In this document: positions 22,201 to 37,200 of the stretch, in pieces
How positions within the stretch are numbered: the first letter of the stretch is position 1
How the letters are laid out: every line of letters starts with the position of its first letter
Assembly: GCF_949628265.1 (NCBI RefSeq)
Contig: NC_088788.1
Location: forward strand, 15,314,001 to 15,378,000
Direction: 5' to 3'
Source: Cloeon dipterum
Taxonomy: Eukaryota > Arthropoda > Insecta > Ephemeroptera > Baetidae
Length of the DNA: 64,000 bases
Translations under genes and position numbers: made by a program
The notes under the pieces: generated by a model
Databases searched by the model: none
What the model was told of the DNA's origin: nothing
The model's input: only the letters and a program-made list of their open reading frames with translations

Positions 22201-25200
22201 TGTTCTGTATTTACCTTCGATAAAATTTGGATTGTTTAGGGATCTAGCTTTGAGAGCGACGCAAAGTGTAGGCCGTGAGTGTGTGACACATCCGCGTACA
22301 GAAATATTTCCTAATTTTCGCCGCGGGCCGATTATTTATTCCCTCGTTTCGACTAGGATCCCGCTGGGTCGTCGGAGCGCAAGTTATTGGTCTTTGGCGC
22401 GGTCTCTGATCGTCTGGCCAGATACACCGAGAGCCAACCTGTCTGTGTTTATTGTTGCAAAATCTTCCTGGCCGCGCGCGCGATTGATTTCGAGAAACGG
22501 CCCGTGCGTGCGCGAGAGAGATTTCAAATCTTCACTGGCCAACCAGCTGGATATAAAAATTTGACGACGCTATAAAACTCAGAGGAAAACGAGACAGGTG
22601 CTTTATCTCTGCTCCAACGTTGCGTATTATTTACGCTTTAGAGCTAGCATAGTGCGTCAGCAGCCGCACCGTGTGGACCAATTCGTCGTCTTTAAAGACG
22701 CGTTTCGAGTGTCAAACCTATTAACCCCCTGCTGATTGAGCATAACTCTCTGTGGAACAAACAGCATCCCTTTTATTGTTGTCGCAGCAGTGAATGTGTG
22801 TGCGAAATTCCTGAGCGATGAATACGCACGAGAAAGCCAAATTAATCTCCGCCGACGGGTATGCGAGGGTGCAAATCTCTCCGAGCAAATTGGATTTTTT
22901 GCCCTGAATGCTTTTGTGCAGTGGTGCCTTTGTTATAGCCAGTGCGTGCTATTTAAAACTGCGTTAGCAAGTAGAGCAGTTTCATTCATTCCGCCGGACT
23001 GCTGCGGAAATCGAAGGCATCCCCTGATGTAATTGGATCAACATTAAAGGCCGTGGTCCAGATGTGACTGACAAAAAGAGAACAGAATTAAAGGGTCGGG
23101 AATCAGAATTGAGTATTCGGGGTATAGATCAAAAGGGATTTTTAGATTTGTATAATAGCTTATTGATTAATTTAAATGCGCACTTCGTATTAATTCTTTG
23201 ACAGCAAATAAAATGAAATCATGGTTAAAGGTGTTTTGAAGGAAGATATAGAAGAAACATGTGTGACTTATTCAGCTATGTCCTAACATTTTTAAGCTGT
23301 ATTAATTTTGACTTTGGGGATCTTAGCAGTTTAACCCGATACAAATCTCTGTCGGCAACATGACTTCTCGATTGATATTATTCTACTATTTGCAGATGAT
23401 CAATTGATTTGAATAATATTCTTCACAATGTGAAATAATCAAGTCAAGATGGAGTGACAGTTATATTTCATATTTTGCCAAATTTCTAAAAAAAAATCTT
23501 TTTTGTCACTTGTTTCACTCGATTTCGATTCCTCTCGTCACGATTGATTGCGTGCAAACTATTAGTTGAATTTCCCAAGTACAATTTTGAAATGAATCGC
23601 GATAATATAACACGGAGGCAGGTCTCATCACTTGAGTAGCATACAACCTGATTTTCTCATAAATTAAAACGGCAAAAGCAAATTAATACAAACAAGTCAG
23701 AGATGAATCGACTAAAAATAATCAAAAAGCACGAATTTTTGCTCCTCTTTTCTTTCTTTCTCTAAACTCATCAGGCAATACAATTAAATGTTATTTCGAA
23801 TTTGTATTTCATAAAAAAAACAATTTTGGAAGCCACAATTTCTTATTTAAACCATTATTTCATTGTTTTATTTTCAATAGTTAAGAAAAATTCCTCGATG
23901 GCTTTCGCATGTGGGTTGAAACAGAAAGCTTTTAGATGCCAATACGAGTTTTTCCAAAATGTCCACAAATTGGCAAATGATTTGCAGAGCCCATGTTAGC
24001 AAATTTCATTTTTCGAGAGAGAACGTCAAGACCAATTTCCACTTTTCATTTTATCAGCACAATTGTGCCCTTGTGAAAGCGCGTTAAAAGCTTTTGTGCC
24101 ATTCCGGCTGTGTGTGCGTGTCAAAAAAATTTGTTGATAAATAATGCAACAAACGTGCGTTTCAGCTTTTGTTGAGGTGGAAGGAACAGTGTCAAAAGGG
24201 TAAACGATATACAATGGCATGGAAAATTGTGTTATCACGAAGGGAAGCGGCAAGCGGCCGTGCATGTTGAGATATGACAAGGTGACTGTCCTCACCGCGC
24301 GCAGCAGCACACATTTTATTATTTCACCCACTCTTGAAAGCAGCAATATAGAACTTACAAACTTGCACACAGGTGCTCTGCAACAATGAAACGTTTTGTG
24401 TGCTGCTGACACTTTTATAAGGCGATGATATTTATTGCAACAGTGTGTGCTGCGATCAAAGACGCACGAAGAAACGTCTGTGATGTTGCAATGCAAGCAA
24501 AAGCATTTTAGTCTGATCTTTACGATTATAAAAAAAAATCATGCACAAACTGTTTGCATATTATTTAATTATCTTTATTTTGCAAATTTATTTTTCTTAT
24601 CTCTATATCATGCTTGAAGAATTATTTTTACCCCTTTTGAGAAAATTAAAGCGAGGCTTGAATATCCTGCGCTCCTTTAATTTTGTTAGTCTTGTGTTCT
24701 CCTCCTCTTTAGCGAGTTTTGTCCCCTCTGCCGTAGTCCGCGTCGGGCGGCCACGTGATCACTCGTCGTCTTTTTTATTACAAGCCTCCCACATAATGAG
24801 CCGCGAGAGAGTGAGAGAAGGCAGAGGCGCCTGTTTGCAATACACCGCGTGTCCTACGTTTATTTTTCAAGTGTCGCCTTTCGAGAGCGGACTAGTGAGC
24901 CGTGTCCTGCTCGCGCCCGCTAATTCGCTAATTATTTTGTGGTGGTTGCTGCTGCTCGGCGCTTGTGTGTGAGTGTCTCGTGTGCATTGCAGTGTTGTTT
25001 TCCACTTTCGACGCGCGCAGTTGACACCTGGACGCGAGTCTGCAATTACAATTAGTCAGGGTCAAAGAGACGCCGGATGTCTTTTATTTCGCACCGTAAA
25101 GCACCTCTCTCCTTTTTTTTCGAGGCGTGAAAGACCGGTTCATTTCGCACCTACGCATTCCGGCTCGGTTATATTGTTGGAAATCGTCACTTTCGTTTTG

Positions 25201-28200
25201 TCCTAACTAAGATTGCAAAATTCCAACAAGGTCTGTTGCAAATTTATTTACATTTAATATTTAAAAGCTCATTATTCTTTATTTTTAATATTTTTTTTTG
25301 TAATGGTCAGTAACATTTTAGGGCGTCAGTTGCAGAATAAAATCATGATAAAACTTGGACTTTTTTAATTTTCTACAAGATTTGTTTTGTTGGGTGAATA
25401 GCGAAGGTTCGGCAACATTTGTTCTGTTTATATTTTTGGTAGTACTCATTGTCAGTTATGATTGTAATCCATTGTTTTGAGTAGCCATTCATTCAGCATC
25501 TTCTGCAGATGAGTATACAGTATTTTTGTTTTTGCTGGCAAAGTACTGCTGCTGATGCCTGAGGGGCCAAAACAGCTGCTGCCCTCAGCCAGATAATTTG
25601 TCTTGTCTTTAGTTTACTTTTAGCCACCCATTCTAGAAGAATTCCTACTAAAAACAGAGCCATTTCCTCAGTTGAAAATTATTTTAAAACCCAAAAGATG
25701 AAAATATTCGAAACATTTTTTAAATTTTCTGAGAACAAGATAAAAGAGATATTAGTGTCAAAGTTTTGTAAACTCCGCCACTCACATCTCCCTCTGCAGC
25801 TTAAACTTCTCTGACAATAGTTCAAACAGGCCTAATTTCGCTCATTACAAAATGATTAGATTCCTCATTTTAAATCATGAAAAATATTTGAATTAATAGT
25901 TTCAATTTAATACAGCTGAACTGTTGCAAAATGCCATTGCGTGTGTTCTGTCTGTCATTTATGCTTGACGGCGGTTTAGAAACATCCATCTGCATTTATT
26001 GCAAACTCGTCCTTAGAGGCGGTTTGTAAACACATTAACACAATAAATTCTCGATAACGAAAGTCGTCAGCCCCGAGCGTATGTGTATGTGCGAGAGAAA
26101 CGACTTTTGTTTACATCACAAAACAGAGAGTTCGCAGCTCCATTCGTACATAATAATATTCTTGTGTGTGAAAGAAGAGCACGATGCGAAGTCACCGCAT
26201 ACAAACAACACACACCACGCGAGCCAATAAAGCGAGAGAATATGCTCGCGACCACAAACAAACCACTTGATCCAAGAATAGTTTTGTGTCGCCACACTAA
26301 TATTCGATCCGTGTCTGCGAGAGAGAAGTGGATCTTACTTATCAATGATTTAAATCTACTGATATTGGATTAAATAGATTAAATATCTAGATTATGTTAT
26401 TAATAGCGTTAGAAACTTGTTTTTTTTATTTCTTTGTTTATTTATATTTTTTGACAAAAAGAAAATATTCAAGTAGGGGTTTCCATATGTTTTAACAATT
26501 CTCATATTCAGGGAATATCAATTATTTGACATTATTTTAGCTTCTACAATTACCTTAAAGATCAAAAGATCACTTTGATTTCATATGTGAATTTTCAAAT
26601 GATTTATTCATCGAAATTTTTGAAGTTCAAGCCACTGACTTCTCAACTAAACAATAAATGGATTTTTTAGAATTATTTTATTTCAAATTATTCTTACAGC
26701 ATACATATTTATGTCTTGAATAGGTTTTAAAATCCCAATTTTTTCAATTCAATCAAAAACTTGAATACCTTCCAAAAGGGCTCTTCTAAAATATACTATT
26801 TCCCACGATTTTCTAAAGTAATATTCATGGCTTTTGTTCATTTTTGACGGCTTTAAGAGTGACACAATAATTATAGTCTTAAATTTGTGTCTACAATCAT
26901 GTCAGACAGGTCACAGAAAATATGTTTTAACGTCCGAGAATTCCAACCTGAGCTATGTTAAATTAAAAACTTTTGGATAAAATTTTATATATTAATATTT
27001 AGCAGAATCTTATTTTGATTTTTCTTCTAAAAAGCTAAAATCCTACTTTGGTTCAGTCAATAGCTGTTATTAAATTTATATTATTTTGAAGAACAGAAAT
27101 TGAAGGAACATGAACAACCGAACAATGTGAAAGCTGAATGCAGAAATGATTTTTCACAACGCTTGGAGCCGGGAAAAGAAGAACAAGTTTTTAATTTTTA
27201 TCTCTCCTACTCGAGCTCATTTAAATTTTGAACACAACCTGCCGACCATTCATGCTTCTATATAATGAATGCTAAGATTTATCGATGCCGTAGCAAAGAG
27301 ATTAGAATATTACGTACTTCCTTTCCGCTGCCGAGAAAGCCGACAACAGCAGAACACAGTTTTAAATAAACATTCTTTGCAGTTGAGGTACGTTTGTAAC
27401 CCAATTTACGGAGCGAGTTGTAGGTTGGCAATCGAAAACAAAACACGCTGCGGCGAAAACATTCATTTGTTACACTTATTTCACCGCTTATTTATTTTTT
27501 TTGTCCAGTCAAGCGTTTTCACAATCCGTGCAGAATTTATATTGACGCGCGTAGGGGAAAACGACTCTAATTAAATGCTGGCGAACAAACTGCTACTATT
27601 TTTGGCACGTGTCCCGTGGTGGTGACGCGGCGCGCGCGACTGCATAATTTGCACAACCGCAGCCCGAGCTTTCTTTCTTTCTTCTCGAGCGAGCCAGCAG
27701 CCATAGCCGAGCAGCCAGCCAGCCAGTCCCTTGTTTATTTCCTCAGAGTGTGGAGTTTAAGTGCGTGCGGTCGGGCCCGCCGATAGGAAGTTGCCGCAGC
27801 CGCAAGTTTCTTCCTCGCCGCCGGACAGTGGAAATGCGTCGGGCGCGGATACTGTGACTCGGAGGCCAAGATGCCGCGCAAAGTGACCCTGGCCACCATC
27901 AAAAGCGCCTCGTTCGACGAGGAGCCAGATAACAGCAGCGTCCAAGGTGAGCAGATGAACCGCTTTTCGTGCAGAACGGCTCTCATTATCTGCATTCGTT
28001 TCATTCGGCGCGACACCTTTCGTGTCGGCTGGCCAAATTAATGTCCTGCCGCCGCGCAACCAGTTTCTGCCTCTCGAAATTTACATAAATTCCGCGCCTG
28101 GCACATTGACTTGAATAAACCCCAATTATTACTCGTTAAAACTGCGAAATTTGAAACCGACGCGTCTCGTGAATATTGAAATAGATTTTTTTTCGGTAAG

Positions 28201-31200
28201 GGTACACGTCTTAATTTAAATTTTCTCAACGTGGACTGACAGCAGCTGTTGGGAGGAGTTGTTCTCAAACTTGTCTGCCAGAATGATAAGATTCGCGGCA
28301 TGTGTCAACTAATGCTCTAGAAGAGACACGCACTTGAAAGAAACGGCTTTCAAAATATGTTGGACGCGAATTTTACAGCCAAAGCTATTTGAAGCTTCTT
28401 AATCGAATTTATAAAACAGCCACAAGACGTATACATAAAACTTTATCTCATTTAAGCTAAATGTATCGTTCAAGTTTAGGTTTGAACACATCATATTAAT
28501 TATTTTAAACTCTAAAACTCGGCATTTAAACTTCTAAATTCCACAATATAGAACAAACAGTTAATTAAAATTAAATAAATTTCTTACGATAACAAAATAT
28601 GCTTCGCCACCCCCAGCTGAGACCCCTTGACGTATATTTTTGACGGAACAAAAAATATATATATTATATATAATATATTAACCCACTAAACTCAACTAAA
28701 TAAACACCCATTTATAAAGGTTAATTAAACTCATTTCAGTCTTTTCACAGTTGGTTTAAGATTTGCAAACCGATAAATAATAGTCCTCGTTAAGGGAGAC
28801 GATTAATTTTGTGCCGCGTGCTCGTGTCAATGCGCATTAGCGTAATTTATATTAAAATCCCACGCTGAAGACACGATCTTGACGACGTCATGCGCGTCAA
28901 TGTCACCGTTTTTCCGTCCTCTCACGTGCACCTCCATTAATCAAAGGCACAAGCCAAGTAATTATCTTGCGCCGCATGAAGGCAAGTTCGCCGCGTTTGT
29001 ATTAACTTCTGATGCTGTAAATTATTCTCCTTGACTATTCGCAATACAAATCGACGCCATTTCCTCTCTTACGCTGCCGCCTAGAATAATAAGGATGGAT
29101 TATGCAAAGTTAGGAAAGCTTGATGAATAATTTGGCTAAGTGTTGTTGGATTATTTACTGTTGGGAATTTTTGTTTCTATACCAATGGAGAAAATTAACC
29201 ACATTATAAATATTATTATAAATGAATTTAAACAGATAACGTAAAATCGATGTTTTGCCTAACCAATAATTACATTTGATGCAAGTAATTAAATATATGT
29301 TGCATTAGCTCTTTACATTTACAAGAGTGTATTCACTTTAATCTCTTTTGGTTGAATTACAATTATACAGTAACACGAATTCAGCTATTTGATGCATTAT
29401 CATAGCCATTCAAATGGCTCTTATTTTTTCCCTGCTTTCAACCAATAAAAACTACCCCCTTCCACATAATATCTCTGTAAGATAGTAAACAACGCCCTGA
29501 ATAAACCCTAATTAACCCAAATTTAGCTCCAATAATATCACTCTCGTCGGAATGATATCAAATAGGAACAAGTTGACCATTTTGCCTAGTGCGTAAATCT
29601 ACGCGGAATAACTGTGACATCGATCTGGTCGTTCCGGGAACTTGATCTGTCGTCAGCGCACCCCAAGTTATCACGTATGGGGAGCTTCACAATAACACTC
29701 GGACGCTCTTTCATCTCCACCCACGCAGAGCAGATGCGTCGCCAGAGATTTCTGTTTCGGCGAAGAGACCAGGAGGTTAAAAAAATGAACTGATCGACGC
29801 CGATTCTCTTTTGAATTCATAACGAGAATTTGGCGTTGAGCAGAAGATCGTGATTTTGTGCGTGCTGTTTTCTTTTTTATGCGAAAAGGGAGAATAGAGT
29901 TCGCACCGAGCTGAATAGTAATGAGTGTCTTTTATACTTGGCATCGGGAGACGGCCGGAGAAAGGGAAATTTGAACAGCGTTGTTTGCGCAGGAAAAAGA
30001 GGACAGAAAATGTCACAAGCTGTAAAAATCCGATGCCAGATTTTTTTGAAGAATTGCGCAAGTTATCTAGCTCTGACGTTAAGAAGCTAAATTTATACCT
30101 TCTGATGAGACAGGAAGAAAAACAAACTTTTCTTCTAGCGACGACAGTTTCCTAGCTTGGCTATTTGTTTGCACTCGCGATTTTGACATTTTTTTATGTT
30201 TGTTAAGAAATGAAAATTTGTTTTTTTTGTTACACAAAAAAATACCGTAAGATAAAAAATGATTTTTAGTAATATGTGTAAACTGATTTCAATGTTTCAA
30301 CTGTGTTAATGAAAATTTCCTGCTTGTTGAATGGAAAATAAAATAAATAGTTTTTTTTCGGAATTTTTTTCTCAACATGAATTATTGTAGATTCAAACAC
30401 AAAATTATAAGGGAAGAGATAAAATTGATTTTCCTGATTTTTCAATAATTTTTTTGAATGTTAGATAGAAAATGAAAAAAAGTAAGTTTTTTTGCAATAT
30501 TGGTAAATACAGCATGATTATGGTTATCACAAGCAAAATTAGAATGAAAATCTCTGCTTATCACTTTCGTCCTCATTATTTATAAGTGGCCCATGCAAAA
30601 ACAAGATTATTTTTCTTTGCAGCAATTCGCAGATCAGATATGATTTTTTATGACTCTGTTATAGAGATTGCTGTTTTTATTGTAATTACTGTGTCTGAAG
30701 AATTTGAGAGCTAATATACTCGTATTTTTGCTTTTTATGTGAGAAAATTATACTAGAGAAAGAATGAAAAACGTCTGTTCAATATTGTGCACTTATAAGT
30801 TTTGTCATGGGTCATGGCCCGCCACATGTGGATTTCAATAGAAGATTAGCCTGAATTAGGGAATTTCCACAATTTAAAAAAATAAAAATTAAATTTCTTT
30901 GAATTTCGGAATGATAAATATGCCTTAGGATAAATTTAGATCCATTATAATTGAATTATAAATAAAGTAAAAAATTTGATGGTAATTTTGGCTCTGAACG
31001 AGCGCGCCAATATATGGTTCTAAACTAGATTGAACTTGATCCTGTAGAACCAATGTTGAATATATTAAATATTTTGCTGCAACTTCTCCCAGTGGAACCA
31101 GGTGATTTAAAAGAAATCGGACACGTTAATTAAGTGAAACTGAGAGTTACAAAATGGCTTCTCTCCTTTCATTTGATTTTTTTGCAACACTGTGTTATTT

Positions 31201-34200
31201 TTGTCATGAGATAGCTACGATTAGCGAACATCAGCCGAAAATTAGTATAAGAAACGTTAAAAATTCCACGTTATCTCGTTTTTGGGGAGTTCCAACTGAA
31301 CCATAAAATCGGCTACTTTTCCCCCTGCTACGCGTTTGCCACTTAATTTGCAATCAGTTTTAGGGTCGGGTGAGGTCGCGGCGCTGATCATACCTGTATT
31401 GAAAACCAATATGTATGAGGACAGGGTGGAAGAGGAATTATAGAGATGGAAATTCCTCACCGCTTTCGGCAAATCAAAACATTCCACGCGTGCAAGCTCG
31501 GCGGCTTTTGCATCTGCCAGGGGAAAGTAATGAAAAGTGGAGCTGTCGCCAAAGCTGAGAACGAAAAAAAATTGCGTCACATGTGCGAATATGCAAAATA
31601 CGCACGAGTACGGGGGGCCCTAGCTTTTTACACAGGCGGCGGTGAAGGGCGAGGGCAATTGCAGCGTGAGGGTGGGAGGGAGGGGGCCGCGGGGGTGAGG
31701 GCGGCGGCGAGGGATTCTGCGCGCACCGGCGGGACCAGCCGCCCGGCGATTAACCGAGGCTGGCACTTCAGTTATCAGCAACACGTGATAAAAGAATAAG
31801 GCGCGGCGCCGCTCCGTGTAGTTGGCAGCGGTGTTTCTATGTCGGCGTCCCCCGGCGCCGCCTAACATGCCATGTGGAGCACTCTGGCCGAGCGCCTCGG
31901 CCGCTTTTGGAGGCGGGCAGGTCCACCTGTTGGTGCCAGAAACGGTGAGCCACGCGTGTACTCTTGTTTATTTTCCCTGTTCAGCGAGTCAGTCTGTGCC
32001 GCGCGGACAGCTGAGTTCACTTTGAGTCGCTTATCCTCGGTCAATGCGGCTGATAATGCGAGCCGCACAGCCCTCCTACGTACGTGCCTGATAAAAGCTA
32101 ATAATTACCTTTTGAAAGGCGTAAAGTGCGATAAAAAAGTCAAAGTTGAACCCGTCGATATTTTTCGTCTTGCGTATGCAAATTGACATTTTTTCCTCCT
32201 TGAATAAATATTGATTTGGTTCTACTGCAATGTTTGATGATGATGAATAAGCTACTCGAAACAAATATTTACTTGTTTTTTTTTTATAATACGCAGGTTG
32301 GTCTCTTTGTCTACATTTGCAAGCATTCATTTGTAACTAGGGACGCAGAGTTTTGTTATTTATCTATTAACAGATAAAATATGTTTATTTTGTGCGCTCT
32401 TTAAGCAGTTTTTGTTTAGTGGACAAATATACATAAGACAAAACAATTCATAAATTAATCAACTAGATATGCATTGGATGTTTCTCACGTGGTACAGTGT
32501 ACTGAGGAGAAGCTTATTCTCCAAATTTAACCGCTGTATTTTTATATAAAACATAGTCTGCTACTAGATTTTTCTTGTAAAAACGTTTCAATCGATTCAT
32601 TGTTAACAAAATTATGAGGTTTCGGCAGAAAACTACTTGCGAGTATCAAAAAATTTATGTATGAAAATGTGGAAATTTTTTCATTCCTAATAAGACAGCA
32701 GCAAAATTGAGTACGTCTTCTTCAGCGTAACAATTTTTCTCACAAACACGAGTTTGATTCCCTTCAATTGTAGAATACGAAACAGCGTTACTCACTAACG
32801 TCTGTGGTTCCTCATTAATCTCATTATCTTATCTTCCAAATAATGTGATAATGATTTTTTCAAACTACCGCTCGCTGTTTAAAAAATAATAAACCGATTT
32901 TATAATAAGTTGTTTTCACAAAATTCAATAATTTACTAAGTTGTTTAATTTCATCATGATTATTTATACTATAATTCTGTTGCTCTCGACAACCAGGATC
33001 TAATAGAGGTGAAAAAATGTCCCGTAAAACCCACAAATAATTAAATAACGATGAGAATTCATCACAAGCAATTGGCTCGCATTTGTTTAAGGCATTTGCT
33101 AGGCAATGAGTGATAATTGAGCATTTCGGGAATCTTGCCCAATGTCATAGATGGCAAAAGGTGATTAATTAGGAAACTATCCAACTGCTAAATTAGTTCA
33201 TCGGGCTGGGAGGCGTACCAGCGCCGCCCCACCATTGCTGGTTTCCGCACCTCTCCAGCGGCTTTACAGACAAATGTCTGGGGTTTCAATAAAAGAACTC
33301 GATGCGTGAAAAGCCCAAGCTCCTCTGCGGCAATCCGGGCCCCATGTTACCCGCTCACCAGGTGTTATTGGAACCCAGTGAGCCTTCGGGAAGAGTTGAA
33401 CAGTGGTTAAAAAATTAATAAACACAAAATAAAAAAGGTTGATGTGAAACTTACAAATGTTAAACTTACTTCCGTAAGTTGATCCTTTACTTGAAAATGG
33501 AATCCCTCAGAAAAATGAGAACTAATAACGTCGGAACTGAAGCCTAGCAGTTAATCAAGCGCGTGGAGTCATAACTTATTTGCAAACTAATTTCCCAAAA
33601 GGAGGCTGGCCGCGAGTTGGACGTGTTAATAATTAAAAGTTTACGCCTTTTAGATATTGTGCTGTTCTGCATGCGCGCGCGGCAAAACGCGGGCTTTGGG
33701 GCGGATGTCAGTCGCAGTTTCATTACTCTCTCGCCCTTTGTCGCTGGCACGTCTCATTAATATCCAAGAGGCCTACTTAGGCCGAAGTCTTTTGTCATTT
33801 GCCCGACGCGCCGCGCGCACTCACTTATTACACGCGACGAGCAACAATGCGAATTCCCCGTTTGCCGCCGCGGCACAGCGAAAGGCGGACGAACACAGGC
33901 GTAATCGGCTTAGAAACGCCGAACGAACGAACGAATCTTGTCTCGAGGAATGCTCTGGAGCCAAAAAGATGCTCGCGTTTCGCCACCTGCCTCTCCGCGC
34001 GACGACTTTCTCGCGCGCACAGGCAACATGCTAAACTCGCACGTTTTATCGCCACGCTGTTATCGGTGAATTTCAAGCAGACTGCCGGAGGAATAAAGCT
34101 AGTTCACTCTCAGCACTCCATTCCTTTTTCCCAAAAGTGGCATGGTTATTGCCTTTTGATGGTATCGCACGAAATATTGGGTGACAAGGTATTTGATTTC

Positions 34201-37200
34201 GGGCTTAATGAGCCGGGTAAATAGCAGAGCCCGCTGGGAATTCCTACTTTCATGATGACGCAATCAAACTCAAGGAGTACATAATTTACACGTCCAGTTC
34301 TAATCTTATGGAATACGATTTGACGTTAAGTGTAAAATGCGTTATATAATGTTCTCTGGCAACTTGATAAAGTAAAACAACTGTTTGTGCACTGTATATA
34401 TTCGTTTTATGAATCCTTACATGAATATTTAATCAACAAGTTGATTCTTTGTGACACTAAAAAATTATTGTAGCTTTTGGCTCAATTCTGTATAATTATA
34501 CCAGACGTTAATCAAATTAAATAATAATAAAAAACGTTGGTCTAAATCAGTTGAGAAAACGGTAGAAATTGTATTTTTAATATTTGCACAAACACAATCA
34601 CATTTTTCAAAGTAAATAATAAAACTCTTGGCAGTCATGTCTCGTGAACACACGTTTCTGCCAGCAAACAAGGTTCCCTTCTAATTTAGTTGATCAAAAC
34701 AGCGGTGTCGAGAAATCGTGGGTCGATTTTAGAAACTATAAAGTAGCTGGTTAGCTGCATATTCATTAAAATGTATGTGTATCACATCTATTGGAGAAAA
34801 TGTTTATACTTTAAACCAGATAGTCACATAATTACATACTTAGTATATTTCAGGAATTAAATTGTGTTCCGTTATATGTATTTAAACTAGCCGTACTAAA
34901 ATTTTGATGAAAATTGATAAAAAAAAGGTGTTCACCTGAAACCCTGAGATATAAAAGTGCTAGGATTAATCTTGTCGTGAATACGTAAAAACTATGATCG
35001 GGAGGGTAAGACGATTTTTACGTTCATGGTTGGTTTAGATGGCCAATTTGGACGGTTTTCGACTGTTTTCCTAGAATTTTCTTTTCATTTGTTGCATTTT
35101 CAGAAGGAAGTGATTAATTTACTTGATTTTAGTTTCAAATAAAAGGAGCTTGAAAGTAAAATCTGGTTTTTTATTCACTGGTGACTTTTTCAATTTCTAC
35201 GAAAGCTGGATGAATCTCCAAACTATACACATATGTAGTGGTTGCGGAGCCGAGCTCCCACTCCTATTTCACTTTTGGTCTAGGTTATTGTTATTAATGA
35301 TTGTTAGAAGATATTTGTTAGAAATTCGTTAAAGCAACAGAGAGAGATTTTGAATTTAAATTAGTTTTCGCCGGAAGCACGAGCCAACAAGTCGCATCTT
35401 AAGATTTCCGATGAGAAGGACCCGGTTCATTCCGGGTAAATTCTTTTCTCATTTTAAATTGTTCTGCAAGTCAATTCTCTTAAACTATTAATTCTAAAGT
35501 CGAATATGAATTCTGTTTAAAGGTCCTTGTATTCTGTTAGGCTTAGTTTCCAAGTGACTGTCTTATAAAAGAGAAGAATTGTTCAAGATCCCGCCAGGTT
35601 TTATTTTCACCTCCTAACCCCCAAACATATGTGATATTTGAATAATCGACGCAGATTTAAAATGAATTAATCTTTTGAAAACCCGCTATGGAAAACATGA
35701 TTTATGTAGAGTAGATACCATTTTGAGAGTTTCGAGTGTGTTTTTACGGCTTCAGTACTTATAGGTGATTTGGAGGTTTTTTCAATTTTAACATGTTTTT
35801 GGCACCAAATATGGAATTAGATTATTATTGGTATGTGACTTAAAACTCTTAAAATTGTGTGATTCTATATCTCATTTGGCGTCTTAAGGTAAATCCAAAC
35901 TAAAAATATGAAAATTTCGAACATGCTATAGCTATAACCAAATTTGATAGAAATCATTGCAATTACTTTTTATTTTATTTATGTTTGTTTCCCATTTTTC
36001 CATTTCAAATAGCAATTCATGAAAGTGTTTGTGGATATAGAGTTTTACAGCTTTAACTTTGCAACACTAATTAAAATGTCATTTAGATGATAAAGAATAA
36101 AATACGCTTCAATAACTGGAAGTGCATTCATAACTCATTCTTCTTCCACCGTGGTCTGAAATAAACGTCAATTTTGTGTTTTTTCCTCGTTCACCAGAGT
36201 GTTTGTGGAGTGGTACTCGCGAGAGCAGCTAATTGAACATGCAAGTGGAGCAGACTAATATTCATTTTCCCCGAGGCGTAATTGCAAACTGGTTATTCCC
36301 AGCACACACTCAAACTTTTTTCCATTACTCTAACGAAAAATCAATCATTCCTCCACACATTCGTTCAAATGTTTGCCAAACGCGTGAATCAGAACAAATT
36401 TATGTTAAAATCACTAAAAACAAACCAGCATTTTTTGTTCGTTAGACGGGTCCATTGCGTAATAAAAAGCGAAAATTTTGCAGCACACACTCACGCGAGA
36501 CGGCTTTGATTTATTTGTGTTGGCGAAACAATATTATTTGCAGCGCCGGGCCGAACATGGAGCAGCAGCACGCGAGCGGCGTTTTTGCGACAGAGTTATT
36601 AAATTGGGGGCGACAGGGGAGGCTAAAAACTTTGGCAATTAATAACAAGCCCTTATCGCAGCCGTGAAATTAAGGAGACGAGGAGAAAAGATAGAAAGAA
36701 CGAACGTTTTTCACGAAATGACGTCCTCAGGGGTCAACATCGTGCGCCAGACATCAGCTTCGTCCTCCGCCGAAGCATCCCATTCCCGGCTAGGTCAAAA
36801 AATTCCTTCGTTTGCTCTTTAAATTTAAAATATTTTTGTTTAGCTATTTTAAAATAATTAAAACCAGGCTTCATCCTCGTTGTCAAATTAAAGAGAAATT
36901 CGTCTTCTTTATTTCTCGACCAGTTTCGACGTCACCAAGTACGTCCTAATCATGAGTTACAATTACAATCAAATAACAAACAATACAATAATGTCACATC
37001 TAAAATCATATAAATTCCATACAATTTTTAAAAAAAACACCCACCTATTCATGAGGCACTTGAGGCAAGCTCCAAAGACCAAATGTAACAAATTCTAAGC
37101 CACCCCTTTGTTAAATAACACGCACATCTCACAGGTGGTAGGGAACCTTTTTGTTCCGTGAGCTAAATTTTCCCCTTTCAGCGCGTAAAATATTTTTCCA

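Noticed and set aside
33640-34224. Long GC-rich open frames
   Set aside because: Composition-driven, no domain and no phase-1 donor after an ATG.
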